Source of the DNA: Sipunculus nudus
Lineage: Eukaryota > Annelida > Sipuncula > Golfingiida > Sipunculidae
Assembly (NCBI GenBank): GCA_026874595.1
Contig: CM049313.1
Coordinates: forward strand, 79,972,659-80,036,658
Length of the DNA: 64,000 bases
Direction of reading: 5' to 3'
The number at the start of each line of letters is the position of its first letter. Within the stretch, counting starts at the first letter, position 1. The translations under genes and the position numbers were made by a program. Below are positions 36,071 to 47,821 of this stretch, one piece after another. Below the pieces are notes generated by a model, which saw only the letters and a program-made list of their open reading frames with translations, was not told the DNA's origin and did no database searches.

Positions 36071-38467
36071 CTTTTTTATTCCATAAATCATCTTACAAAA
36101 AGGAAATAACATAATAGTACCATACAATCACAAAGCGACTTACAACAAATAATATGCCAATACAATACAAGCAAAACACAAGTGACGCAGCAAAGTAGTA
36201 CGTAGAATAAGGAAAGAGTCATACTTAAGAGATAAATGCTACGTGAAACAAAGTACATGAAATAAAACATAATACGTATATAGTCAAACTTACAGTAAGA
36301 ACAGAATATCTCTTGCACAAGTATTTTAGTATATATTTAAAAATAAACGTTATCAACTTGTTTAAATTTTGTTCATGGTTGCATGAAGATGATCTCAGGG
36401 TGGAGAAAGAGGGGTTATCATGATAAAAAAAAAACCAAAGAGAGAGAGAAGAAAGAAATGATTGGGGGGGGGGGATTCTAGGAGGTTGTTGTCTGTGCCA
36501 GATGGTTTGAATGATTCTCAACTGCTTAGTTGAGGTTTCAGAAAACATTTCATCCCACTTTTTATAATTTAGGGATATGTTCCATTCTTATAAGCAATAT
36601 TTCCTTCTATGGTATAGATCTGTTTGACATATGATTGGTAACTGATGAAATTTGGCATAATATCTTTACATTTACTCACATATATAAATCGTTTAACTAA
36701 TAGTGTGAGGGTGTTTAAAAGAGGATTGTTGTTGTAGCTGAAGATAACAGACTTCATACTGAAGCTACTTTCAGGTATTATAATATGTAAATTTGCAAGC
36801 CATTTTTTTAATTGTGATACTATGGTCTGTGTTACACAGCAACTATAAATATATGCACAAGAGTTTCCTTCTCTTTTTCAAAGAGTGAGCAGAGCTCACT
36901 ATCAGCTTTACCTATCCTATATAAAAAAGGGTTGAGAGTTATATTTCTGTGAATTATTCTGAACTGAAACATTCTTAATACTTCTGATACTTTGGTTCTT
37001 TTTATGTTCTTGAAGGCTTTAAATACTAAATCTTGACAATCACATTGCATTTCTTTAGACCACTTTTCAATAGCCTTCTTAGGTTCTGTACAGACTGCTA
37101 GAATTAAATCATTATAAACCTTTTGTGTAACTTTCTTGATGTTCATTATTGTTTCAATTTTTGGTTTATATGGACTGTAGTTATCCATGTTAATACATGT
37201 TTTCACAGTTTTTTCCCAAATAGCTGGGATAGCATCGATTAAACACATATACTGCATTTTGTCAAATTTTGCTTTTGTACTGTCTACAAGTTCTGCATGT
37301 GACTGGAATATATAGTTTTTACCATTATATTTTAAAACTTCATACAATTTTGTTACACCTGCATTATACAATTCTTTATTATACACCGTTGTTTTATCTA
37401 TTTTGATATGAGAGTTGAAAAATAACTCTTGGCTTAAAATTTCGTCAGGAGTATATACATTATTGAAATTGTATTTGCACCATGCATTTAAAACTCTCTC
37501 CAAAATGGATTGCATGTTTTATCAAATTTACTTGTATCACATGACTTAAGGTAACAATTGAATAGGTAAGAACCCAGTCTCTTAAATTGTAAATTAACAA
37601 TTTGCCTCCAACCTTCATCCAAGGGGCCCGACAAGAAACGCTTTACCCAAGAAATTGTTAAAGAATTAAATTTAGATTTCAAATGTACCATATCTAGTCC
37701 TCCTTTTTTCTGCTGGTGCTATAAGAGTAGTTCGTTTTATCCTGTCTTGTTTACCCCAAATAAATTTCCAAAGTAAGGCTTCAATATCCTTCATATAAGC
37801 TAAGGATGGATTTGGTAACACTTGCAGTGCATACATCAGTTGCGATAAGATGTGGGCTTTTATAATGGTAATTTTCCCTGACAGTGACATACCTCTGTAT
37901 GACCATACATGTATTATTGTTTTAATTTTGCTGAGGATTTCTTTATTATTGTCTTTCATTTTTTTTCCAGTCAGGATGGACAGATATTCCCAAAATTTTT
38001 ACTGGTTCAGTGCTCCATTTGAGACCTAACCTTTCTATATTATCTTGTTCATCAGCATAAAGTGTCATAGGCATTACTACAGATTTTTCAACATTTACTT
38101 TAAGTCCAGAGATTTTGTTAAACATTTCAAATGTTTTAAGAAGTTCTTTAACAGACTGGGAACCACCAGTGAGAGTAACAACTGTATCATCTGCATATTG
38201 AATTAATTTGTGTTCATAACCCCCAATATTTACACCTTTAATTTTTGCATTATTCCTTATCTTAACAGCTAAAATTTCTGAGGCTAGTATAAATAAATAG
38301 GGAGACAAGGTGCAACCTTGCCTTAGACCCCTTCTTATAGGAAAGTATGTAGTTTCCCATCCTCTATTTATGACACAACTGTTAATATTTGAATAAAGTA
38401 CTTGTACCAATTTCCTAAAATGTGGTCCAAAATTTAGTAAATCTAATGTATTTTGAATGTAGGCCAA
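36071..38467 (-). mobile_element. 5'-truncated L1/Tx1-type LINE, 2.4 kb, with 15-bp TSD
   Basis: The element is flanked by a perfect direct repeat TCTTTTTACGTCAGT (36056-36070 and 38468-38482). Its 5' end on the - strand (38467) begins inside the reverse transcriptase domain. Its 3' end, next to the repeat, reads AATAAAAAAG on the - strand, giving a polyadenylation signal and a short A tail. 5' truncation, a 3' A-rich end and a TSD of this size are the classic result of target-primed reverse transcription. Confidence 0.92.
36832..38467 (-). pseudogene. LINE reverse transcriptase, C-terminal part, broken
   Basis: From 38467 the - strand reads a reverse transcriptase core with RRGLRQGCTLSPYLFILASE, then the catalytic YADD box (IQYADDTVV) and SGLKVNVEKS. 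The frame breaks at an A-rich run near 37955. It continues (38-37.7 kb) with the SLSGKITIIKAHILSQLMYA and LLWKFIWG motifs typical of L1/Tx1-group proteins, then breaks again near 37690 and 37500. The last piece (to 36832) has FQFRIIHRNITLNPFLYRIG and ETLVHIF, also usual for this group. The endonuclease and the first RT motifs are missing through 5' truncation. At least three frame breaks make it non-functional. Confidence 0.88.
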
Positions 38468-38632
38468 TCTTTTTACGTCAGTTGAGCCATCTGTACTTTT
38501 AGTTTTACGGCTTTTTACGTCAGTTATGCCATCTGTACTTTAGGTTTTACGCCTTCTCGTCAGTTGAGCCATCTGTACTTTAGGTTTTACGCCTTTTTAC
38601 GTCAGTTATGCCATCTGTAGTTTAGGTCATAT
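38468..38632 (+). repeat. ~42-bp minisatellite, right part, ~4 copies
   Basis: Units of the form TTTTTACGTCAGTTGAGCCA plus TCTGTACTTTAGGTTTTACGCC, with AT/GA variants. It is continuous with 36016-36070 once the LINE and one copy of its target duplication are removed. Confidence 0.85.
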
Positions 38633-38732
38633 GCAGCACGTCCCAGTGTTCCGAGAACAAACATGAATCTGGCATGTGTTTATAACCCTGTGAAGTGGTG
38701 CACTGCCTTGTCGTCATGGGTGAACTTCTCTA

Positions 38733-39818
38733 TACTCATAAGGAGTTCATGAGGGTCTGGGTCCCTGTAGACACGGCTGATAACTCAACTCATAAGGGGT
38801 TCATGAGGGTCTGGGTCCCTGTAGACACCGCTGATAACTCAACTCATAAGGGGTTCATGAGGGTCTGGGTCCCTGTAGACACCGCTGATAACTCAACTCA
38901 TAAGGGGTTCATGAGGGTCTGGGTCCCTGTAGACACCGCTGATAACTCAACTCATAAGGGGTTCATGAGGGTCTGGGTCCCTGTAGACACGGCTGATAAC
39001 TCATAAGGGGTTCATGAGGGTCTGGGTCCCTGTAGACACGGCTGATAACTCATAAGGGGTTCATGAGGGTCTGGGTCCCTGTAGACTCCGCTGATAACTC
39101 AACTCATAAGGGGTTCATGAGGGTCTGGGTCCCTGTAGACACGGCTGATAACTCATAAGGGGTTCATGAGGGTCTGGGTCCCTGTAGACACGGCTGATAA
39201 CTCATAAGGGGTTCATGAGGGTCTGGGTCCCTGTAGACACCGCTGATAACTCAACTCATAAGGGGTTCATGAGGGTCTGGGTCCCTGTAGACACCGCTGA
39301 TAACTCAACTCATAAGGGGTTCATGAGGGTCTGGGTCCCTGTAGACACCGCTGATAACTCAACTCATAAGGGGTTCATGAGGGTCTGGGTCCCTGTAGAC
39401 ACGGCTGATAACTCATAAGGGGTTCATGAGGGTCTGGGTCCCTGTAGACACGGCTGATAACTCATAAGGGGTTCATGAGGGTCTGGGTCCCTGTAGACTC
39501 CGCTGATAACTCAACTCATAAGGGGTTCATGAGGGTCTGGGTCCCTGTAGACACGGCTGATAACTCATAAGGGGTTCATGAGGGTCTGGGTCCCTGTAGA
39601 CTCCGCTGATAACTCAACTCATAAGGGGTTCATGAGGGTCTGGGTCCCTGTAGACACGGCTGATAACTCATAAGGGGTTCATGAGGGTCTGGGTCCCTGT
39701 AGACACGGCTGATAACTCATAAGGGGTTCATGAGGGTCTGGGTCCCTGTAGACACGGCTGATAACTCATAAGGGGTTCATGAGGGTCTGGGTCCCTGTAG
39801 ACTCCGCTGATAACTCAT
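38733..39818 (+). repeat. 54/49-bp minisatellite, ~21 copies
   Basis: The unit TCATAAGGGGTTCATGAGGG plus TCTGGGTCCCTGTAGACACCGCTGATAACTCAAC is 54 bp; many copies lack CAACT and are 49 bp. The 54-bp stretches read THKGFMRVWVPVDTADNS on the + strand and each 49-bp copy breaks the frame. Three diagnostic variants (ACACCG, ACACGG, ACTCCG) alternate in patterns that suggest multi-unit duplications. Confidence 0.95.
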
Positions 39819-39936
39819 CACAAGGTTCCTCTCGGTCAGGTGTAGCAGGTTCGGAGATGGTGATTTCCACCTCGTCGCCAGTCTCAGGGGTGATCCAGGT
39901 GGTATCAGTTTCAAACTTCTTTAGCCTTTTTTTGCC

Positions 39937-40378
39937 AGGGTCGGGGCCAAATACATTGAAAAGTAATCATTACAATTACAATTACTTCCAAAAATCCCAA
40001 TTACAATTACAAATTACTAAAATTTTACAAAGTAATGATTTGATTATAATTACATTTGGAAAGTAATTAAGTACCTTCAGTTACTATATAAAAAATATTG
40101 TACAGATTGTAAAGTATCAATTATGGTAGGAAGGCCAACTGATTAAATTTATACATGAAAAAACTGCAAACAAAACATATTCAGTCTGGTCTCATATACT
40201 AAAGTGCACATCAGCTATACAAAAGATAATATATCATTGGATAATGTTCAAATTTACACTTTTATCTTATGGGAAAGTAAAACTGGTTGTCATCATCATA
40301 TATGAACATTGAGTGAATTGTTCATAATATCAGGCATAAAAATATTTGCTGAATCAGTGTTTTGACAAAAAATTGAAA
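39937..40378. mobile_element. second copy of the AATTAC-rich dispersed repeat
   Basis: Begins CAGGGTCGGGGCCAAATACA, then repeated ATTACAATTAC motifs, then about 350 bp closely matching 11090-11460. The CAGGG... start with G-rich continuation resembles hAT-type termini. No right end or target duplication was identified. Confidence 0.5.
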
Positions 40379-40488
40379 TATCTGAAACTAACTATGTAAA
40401 CTCGCTGCGTTTATCATTGCGCGTACGTCACTGTGAAAAGCTTTGTGCAGTATGGAAAATCTTAAGACACCCCCATTGCCAGAAAAAT

Positions 40489-40600
40489 CAGGGGCGGATA
40501 CAGGATTTTAAAAAAGTGGGGCTATTATTTTTGTATTCCTGATTTTCCTGATTTAATTCGGTCGAAATGGGGGGGGGCGCCCCTTATATCCGCCCCTTGG
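40489..40600. mobile_element. 112-bp MITE with G-rich TIRs
   Basis: The left end CAGGGGCGGATACAGG and the right end CCTTATATCCGCCCCTTG are imperfect inverted repeats. The centre is AT-rich and next to a G run. The ends resemble widespread hAT-type MITEs. No 8-bp target duplication was evident. Confidence 0.7.
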
Positions 40601-40658
40601 CATCACAAGTCCAGCGGGACGTTACATTGTCTTGTCACTGAGGAATATGCTGATGAGG

Positions 40659-40701
<43 letters not shown>
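40659..40701 (+). repeat. (AT)n microsatellite
   Basis: About 20 AT units without interruption. Confidence 0.95.
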
Positions 40702-40703
<2 letters not shown>

Positions 40704-41160
40704 CATATTTAAGAATTTAAAGGCTCACATGACTATTATAGATATACTGTAGAAGATTTAGAAAAAAATGAAAAGAACGTAATGGGATATCGAAAATAGC
40801 CCATAGAGAGACACCTCTTAACACATGGTCATTCCACAAAAAACAAAGTAACTCCGCATCATACATTCCGCGGGGAAAACTTTTTAAAGATAAGGTTAGA
40901 TAAGATATAGTTTATTGTTAAAATATAAATGTAATAAAATCACATACAATAGTATTTGGAGTGGCTGGCTTGCTTAAACAAACACATTAAGCAAGAAATC
41001 ATAAAATAAATTGTGTATAAAAAAGACGAATGACTAAAAATGTCACTTGGTTATTGTGCCGCAAGTGATATATTTAATTGCCGAACAGCTGAAGCGTATG
41101 TGCTAGTTTGAGTTCCTTTGGAATTGCCTGAAAGCGACCTATACAGAACCACCGATATCA

Positions 41161-42975
41161 TTTTTTTTATTTCAAACATCTTTATTTTAAACATCTTTTA
41201 CCAGGATAGCCTGTATTAAGCTCATTTGCTGGTTTTCAACAGGGTCCTGGATAAAGTAAGAACATGTAAATGAATAAAATATTCATCATACAGATACAGA
41301 TTAAACATGACATAGTGCTATATATATTAAATACATAGTTCAATACATAGCGCGAACGATTAAAAGATGTTTTTTGCAGTAATGGAACATAGTCGTTACA
41401 TAGAAGACATTGAAAATAAAATAAAATACATATCAATCTCATGAAATTTATGAAAGGTAGATTTAAGGTATTATACAAGTTAGAATAATATAAAATTGTG
41501 CTATCGTCGCATCAAACATCTATATAAACACTTAAAATGGTCGTGATCTGAGGCATACTTTAAGGATAAAGGCAGCTGATTCCATAGATATGGACCTGCA
41601 TAGCTAAAACTAGATTTAAAACGTTCACGCCTGGGCCTGGGTAAAGTCAAATTATGGCTGTCAGAAGACCGTGTTTCATATGGCATCCATTGCAACTTGA
41701 GAACAGTTATAAAATATTCGGGTACGTCTTAAGATAAACATTTATATACAATTGAACACATAAAATATCGATACCTTAATTCCACAGTCATCCAACCCAG
41801 ATGTTTTATTAATGACGCAAACGAAGTGTTATTGTCAATTTTTTTTATAACGACGCGTGCGGCTTTGTTCTGAAGCTTTTGGACTATGTTTAAATAAGAT
41901 TTAAAACAATTGCCCCAAACAGATATGCAGTAATCGATGTTACTTTGAAAAAGGGCAAAATATAACTTATTTAGGCTGGTAGTCGACAGTATCTTACTGA
42001 GGCGATATAGTATTCCTAATTTAGATTTTAATTTTTAGCATAGAAGCTTAATATGCTCTCTCCAAGTAAGATTAGAGTCATTGATTATACCTAATAATTT
42101 AGTACTCTGGATAGGATGTAATGTGATATCATTTATAATGATCTCTAAATCGGGAGATCGGGTGTTCTGATTTTGGCCGAATAAAATTAACGTGGATTTT
42201 ACAGGGTTTATACAAAGTCGGTGTTTTTGTAACCACTTAAGAGCGATGTCAATAAGTTTCTTAAGGCGGTTAATCGCCTCAGTGGGTGAATCTGAGGAAG
42301 TATATATTGAGATGTCATCAGCAAATATCATACATTTCTCTTTTAATATATTAGGCAAGTCATTATTATACACAAGGAATAAAACCGGACCTAGAATTGT
42401 GCCTTGAGGGGTCCCGTTATTCAATACGCACTGTTTAGAGAGTTCTCCATTCACACATACTAATTATCCCCTGTTAGACAAATAATTTTTAAATCAATAA
42501 GTTCAGTATCAATGACGCCGTAATGTCTTAGTTTGCTTAATAAAACTGAATGATTTAGGCTGTCAAATCCTTTTCTTATGTCCATGAAGCAAGCTGCAGT
42601 AATTTTATTATTGTTCATGTTTGTTAAACATTCATCTATTACTGTGTGCAATGCGAGAAGCGCAGATCTATTTGAGAGATAAGCAAATTGTTTATCCAAG
42701 AATACTTTGATTTTACAAAAAAAAAAAAAAATAATAAGAAATTAAGTTTTGTTTGACGAATGATTTCAATATCTTAGGTATATGACCAATGATAGATATT
42801 GGTCGATATTTATTTGGGTCACTCTTCGTACCCGAGCCTTTATTTATAGGAACAATCTTGGCAGTTTTCCAATCAGTATGTTCCTCAGGTGAAAAAGCTA
42901 AAAATACAGGCCAGGAAGACAAGGTGTGAAGTCTGATGAGACTGACATTGTCGGTGATATCAGACTTTAAACCTC
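41161..42975 (-). mobile_element. second LINE, Jockey/CR1-like, 5'-truncated
   Basis: Carries a broken reverse transcriptase on the - strand. Its 3' end reads AAAATAAAGATGTTTGAAAT plus AAAAAAA near 41161-41190, an A-rich tail with a repeated AAAGATGTTT motif as in CR1/Jockey-type elements. The upstream limit (about 42975) is where recognisable coding sequence stops. No target duplication was found. Confidence 0.75.
41501..42922 (-). pseudogene. LINE reverse transcriptase pseudogene
   Basis: In - strand order the pieces are as follows. First comes DWKTAKIVPINKGSGTKSDP and YRPISIIGHIPKILKSFV (42922-42713). Second is QFAYLSNRSALLALHTVIDE, then ACFMDIRKGFDSLNHSVLLSK with the first catalytic Asp (42699-42460). 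Third is GTPQGTILGPVLFLVYNNDLP, then the FADDISIY catalytic box and a KSTLILFG segment (42454-42035). Last is the C-terminal FSYAGPYLWNQLPLSLKYAS (41695-41501). The order is that of a complete RT domain and ORF2 tail of the CR1/Jockey group. Stops and frameshifts separate the pieces, and a poly-T run on this strand at 42717-42732 interrupts the first junction. Confidence 0.88.
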
Positions 42976-45900
42976 TATCTTTAACTTCAGTTCACATAGA
43001 TTACTTATGTGTGGATATATCAAAATAAGATCTCGACGTTTGATATATGAGATGCATAAAATTGAATAAATGAAGGTTTCCCACAACTGTTATGACAGGG
43101 GTATAAGTTTGATTTAGAAAGTTAAGTATAAATCACCAAACAGAGGAAAGGTCTGTCCGAATATGAATTGGTTGTTATAACTAAGCCGAAACATATACAA
43201 TAGAGTGCCGTATGTTTCGAAAGGGTCGGGGGACATGCTTTTCTTTCGGAAAAAACGAATTTTCGGAAAATCAGTCAGGAGTAAACCGGTAATTTCGTAC
43301 GAGAGTTAATGATTAATTTAACGCCACTTAAGTGAGGGAACTTCGTCTTTCTTTTCCACCTACTTCATTGACATATAAAAATACAGGCTTAATTGCAGAG
43401 CCTGGTTGGTAAAGATCAGTCTAAACCGTTTTTAATATGCGTGCGTGTCAATTTTTTAGCAAATTCACTTGAGTGAAAGTTCAAATGACATCGCCATTGG
43501 TGAAGCTTGATTAGATTCTTTAACTGCCTACAGGCGGCATGAAAGCAACACACGCAATTTTATGAGTGAAAGGCAGAGTTATAAAAGCTTTTGAACCAGC
43601 TGCTTATGAAAATGGATATTTATAATTTTCAGATCTAACGAGGTTTAAACTTATTAAATATCCTAGCCGACTTCGCATATTTAACTTCAAGACTTCGTCT
43701 TATAAGTATGTTCTCTCGGTTTTATTAACATCTGGATGATGGCAGTTCTGTTACCACGGTTGAGCAGCACAAGGATCGTCACTGTCAGCTTGTCATTAAA
43801 GCATAACGTCATCCGTTTTCTCTTCTTAGACTTCATATCTCTTACAAGTGACAGCAAGACGATCATGTTTGAGTAATGTTCTTTTCGACGATAGATATGA
43901 AATGATAAAATAAGCTGAATAACAGTGAGTTTAAGTAGATGACACAATTGCTCTTGGTAAGAACTGTTTATTTGTGTGGCCAGGCCCACATGCTTTTTAC
44001 TCGCAAATAAAACAAGGCTCGGGCACAATGATCCTAACCAATGTTTAAGTGAGTAACCTGCTCAGTATTTTGGGCTGACATACTAGCCCAAACCGAAGAA
44101 CTATGATTGATTTAGTACAAGCGAGATATGGTTGACAAGACAAGTGCTCTTGGATAAACTGCTCAGCCGCTTTCTAGGGATTTAGGGAGCCTAGCGTTGC
44201 CGGTCTATTGCTGCGGTTGTCACACTTTTGCCCAGCTACAACATCGGCCCAGAACTACCAGTAAATAATTAAGGTCACCACTGGACTTAAATACCTGACT
44301 GCAGGCCCTTGTGACTCATAATTAAAAAAATCATTAAGATATTCACATGCTTGAACAATTTTGTGTAAATACGAATTAATTTGTGGTTCCCGATTTGAAA
44401 TTCCGAGGGCAAAACGTGATGGTTAAACAGCTATTCACTTATTTTCGTGTCTCAGAATATGAAATCAGTTTTCATCATTCCAATCATTTCATTCCATCAC
44501 AGAAATCAATTTTATTTTCAAAAATAATTTATATATTCAAGACAGGCATTTTCGGAATAAATATTTCCATTGTCATCCCATAAATGACAAATATGTTCAA
44601 ATTTATATGTGATATTTAAAAAAAATAACTTAAGGAATAACATTACCGAGGTATTTATAATAAGCAGAAGTATGAAGTTTTATGTTCTGATTTCCTGTAA
44701 TATAACATATCAAAATGATTTATAATAACAATGGCAATGTGTGTACATGTCGAAAATTAATCATATCACCTTGAAAAGGGGTTTCCACTTTTGCTCATTC
44801 ATAGCATATTTTTAACGTGCATATTATAATTCTCAATGCAAAGAGAAGTTGGATTCTCAAGGGTTTTATAAACCATGCATTTGTGTATCAGGAGCAGCGT
44901 GTTAATAAGGCCAACGTTTTCATCACTTTCAACACCCATATTAATTTCACTTAGACTAAGAGATGACATAGTGATGTTCCTGTATCCGGCCGAAGTTTTG
45001 ATCTTCGCTACAAAAACGAAAACAGGTTATAATCAAACAAATATTTCTTTTTAATATGAATTTCCTGTATTTTCATCACAGCTGCATTGGCTGAACGTGT
45101 ACATGTCCCTAATAGTGCGTGACATTTTCAACCAGTTCTACAGTTATAGAGTACTTATTCTCATGTGGATCAGTTATTTATATAAATATCATGCGGGCGA
45201 ATTGTACGGGGTTTCTTGGATTCTGCCGAAAAGTAATTGAGTTAACTGGGGTTAAATTGCTGACGCTTTTATTCTCTCATATAGTAAATAATTTAACAAA
45301 TACAATCCCTTGCGTCCACGAAAAAAGTTAAAGCAAATGATAAACGATAATTGAAAAATATCCTAGTTCAAAATCACTGAAATGTATTGCACCAATCAAA
45401 AAGGTCAAACAAAGATGATAAAGACCCATCGTTTTTCTTGTGGACGCCTGCGATATCGGGCAGACCTTAAGTGTCTTATAATTAGAATTAAAGTTTTATA
45501 ATCAATATAACCAATGGGAGCAGACTAACGCGGCTTTAAAACTCGGGAGTGGATGTCGGCTTTCATTGGTGCATGTGATTTCGATTTTTGCCTTGTGCCA
45601 GCAACTGATGCTGAAACGCAGGCATTGTTAAAGGGATGGAAACATACGACGACTGCAGTATATAACAACTGGAATGGGATTGCAAGTACTGAAGAGTTAC
45701 TCTTGTTTACAAATAATTTGAATGTTAGGAAGAGTCACCCAATCAGTTCAATTTCAGAACACATTTTAATTGGCTGTCTCTTGGTATAGGCGTTGAGGGC
45801 CAGAGTATGAGAATAATATGTTAATATGTTAAAATAAGTGTTCTGAGAGGAGTAAAAACCCTACCATACCCATTTGTCTCCAAGCTGGGACATAGTTAAT

Positions 45901-46450
45901 GTTATTCGCTGTGCTTGATAGCAAAATAATTGTCACTTTACAATAAAATTAAAATATTATCTTAATACACAGAATATATGTTATTGCGAATTACATGAGT
46001 AGTATCTCATAGGAAGAATGAGTCTGAATGACGGGTTAAAATTACGAAAACAACCTAAATGGGTTATTCTTATCGTTAATCAACATTTACATTAAAGGGG
46101 GATATAAAATAGGGCTGGTGATTCGTTTTTAAAAGAAGTGAGTGACTGCTCTATTATGAAATCTTGTGTTTTAGCATCACTGCAAAAATAATGCTAAGAG
46201 AATACTAAAATTACCTGCAGAAAACGAGGCAATACTAAAAAAAAAAGTAACACGAGTTATACATTTTGCTTATCAACTCTACATCTGCACTGTTCTAATA
46301 TGAACACAACGTTTGATATGAAAACAAGATCAAGTAAAATCTTTAGAAAACATTTCTATTTTGCAATACACCAAATGTAACACGTCCTTAAAATATCACC
46401 GTCAGGGTCACTGGCTTGTGCACATCAACACGGAGCCAAGCAGTGTCACA
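42976..46450. other. 3.5 kb of complex DNA, no gene recognised
   Basis: Several short frames occur, the longest being 113 codons on - (43687-44028) and 78 codons on + (45553-45789). None shows a domain, signal peptide, splice context or repeat that would support a gene. A TIR-like AT-rich stretch with GTGCCGTATGTTTCG lies near 43206 but has no partner. Confidence 0.45.
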
Positions 46451-46451
46451 C

Positions 46452-47069
46452 TAAACCTGAGTCACATACATCGCACAACACGACAGGTCGACGAAAGAAA
46501 ATTGGGGTAATTCGTGGGGGTGGGTGTGTCGTATTAAATTCAGGTGTATTGCGACGAAAAAAAATGTCGTGGACCCTTGTCGTAGAATTTTGAACATGTT
46601 CAAATTTTTTTTCAGCGTCGTTGGTTATTCCTTTCGTCAGCCCGATCTCGTAGGTCTGTTGTACGATGCCTTACGACTATGTTACAATAAACCTACGACT
46701 TTCGAATTTTTTTTCTTTGTTATTTGAGGACCTAGGAATCGTAGCACATTATAACGACAGCCTAACGATTGCCGCACGTTCTACCTATGACGATCCTACG
46801 AATGTTTAATCGTTGTAGGTCATTACTGCGACCGCCGTGGGTTTGTCTAAGGAATAAAATTACGGCCGTCGTAGGAAGAGCGTACGATTAGATTTAAACA
46901 TCCGTGAACAATTTTCCCATGACCGTCATACAACATATATTTTATATTTGAGCGCTTCGACGAAATTGTAAAAAAATATACTCTCCGAAACCTACGACGA
47001 TTCTGTCTGTTGTAGCCCTGCTGAGATCGTACGACAGTCAAAATCGTAGGTTGTTTGTGACTCAGGCTT
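46452..47069. mobile_element. 618-bp MITE rich in CCTACGA/TCGTAGG motifs
   Basis: TAAACCTGAGTCACA (46452-46466) is an inverted match, with one mismatch, to TGTGACTCAGGCTTA (47055-47069). The interior carries about a dozen versions of TCGTAGG, CCTACGA and GTACGA in both orientations, so it can fold on itself extensively. No open frame fits a transposase. No clear target duplication was seen. Confidence 0.6.
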
Positions 47070-47419
47070 AAGGAGTATAAGTTTCGACCAGATGCGACCT
47101 GTGGGAAGTCACGGATAATCGTAAGCCGGTCGTACGTCAAGTCCCTGCTGATTGCTGATGGTCGCCAACGATGGTAAAAATAAAAATGTCGTTGGGACTT
47201 CGCCACAACTGGCATGGATGTGGGTTATTTTATCTAATCGTAAATCGTCTTTTAGCGTTTTCAGAATATCTTGCCAGGCACAGTCTTACAGTGACCTTAC
47301 TAAATTGTTACAAGGAAAGTGCTACAGCGAACAGCGATAGGCCATGAACTCAGTCCTTAGAACATCGCTAATGATTAATGAATACTTATAGTGGTTCGAT
47401 AGTCGATATACATGTACAT

Positions 47420-47620
47420 AGGTTGTTGTACCCCGTAATCGAGGGGTACAGCACAAATCTCCCAGTCGGAAAATCATGAGTTCGAATCTCAGCCCAGGGT
47501 GAGTGCTTAAGATAATGAGAAAACTGTGCTTAACGATCGGGTTTCACTCACAAACAGGTGCGGCTATCGGAGTATCCTAAGTGTTTATGACCCAGAAAAA
47601 AACAACAAGTCACACGACAG
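47420..47620 (+). other. possible tRNA-derived SINE remnant
   Basis: GAGTTCGAATCTC near 47470-47482 resembles a tRNA B box (GGTTCGAATCC). It is preceded by a loosely A-box-like region and followed by non-tRNA sequence. No full cloverleaf can be drawn, so this is not called a tRNA gene. Confidence 0.25.
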
Positions 47621-47821
47621 GTCATACTGAATCACATATAGAAATTTGTTTGTTGGACTTCAGAAACAAAACATGATTGTTAACATAGTTGGGTTCATTA
47701 GCCGGTTCATAAATGTTTGTCACAAAATGAATGAGCTGTCTCAGGCAGGAGTTATTAATGGAGTGAACACGCAATTGTTTGCAAAATAGTAAAATTTAAA
47801 AAAAAGAAGAAATACATATTA

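Noticed and set aside
43687-44028. 113-codon - strand frame as a gene
   Set aside because: No domain, no signal, no splice partner, and amino-acid content typical of random AT-rich DNA.
47430-47520. tRNA gene
   Set aside because: Only a B-box-like GTTCGAATC is present. Acceptor and anticodon stems cannot be formed.
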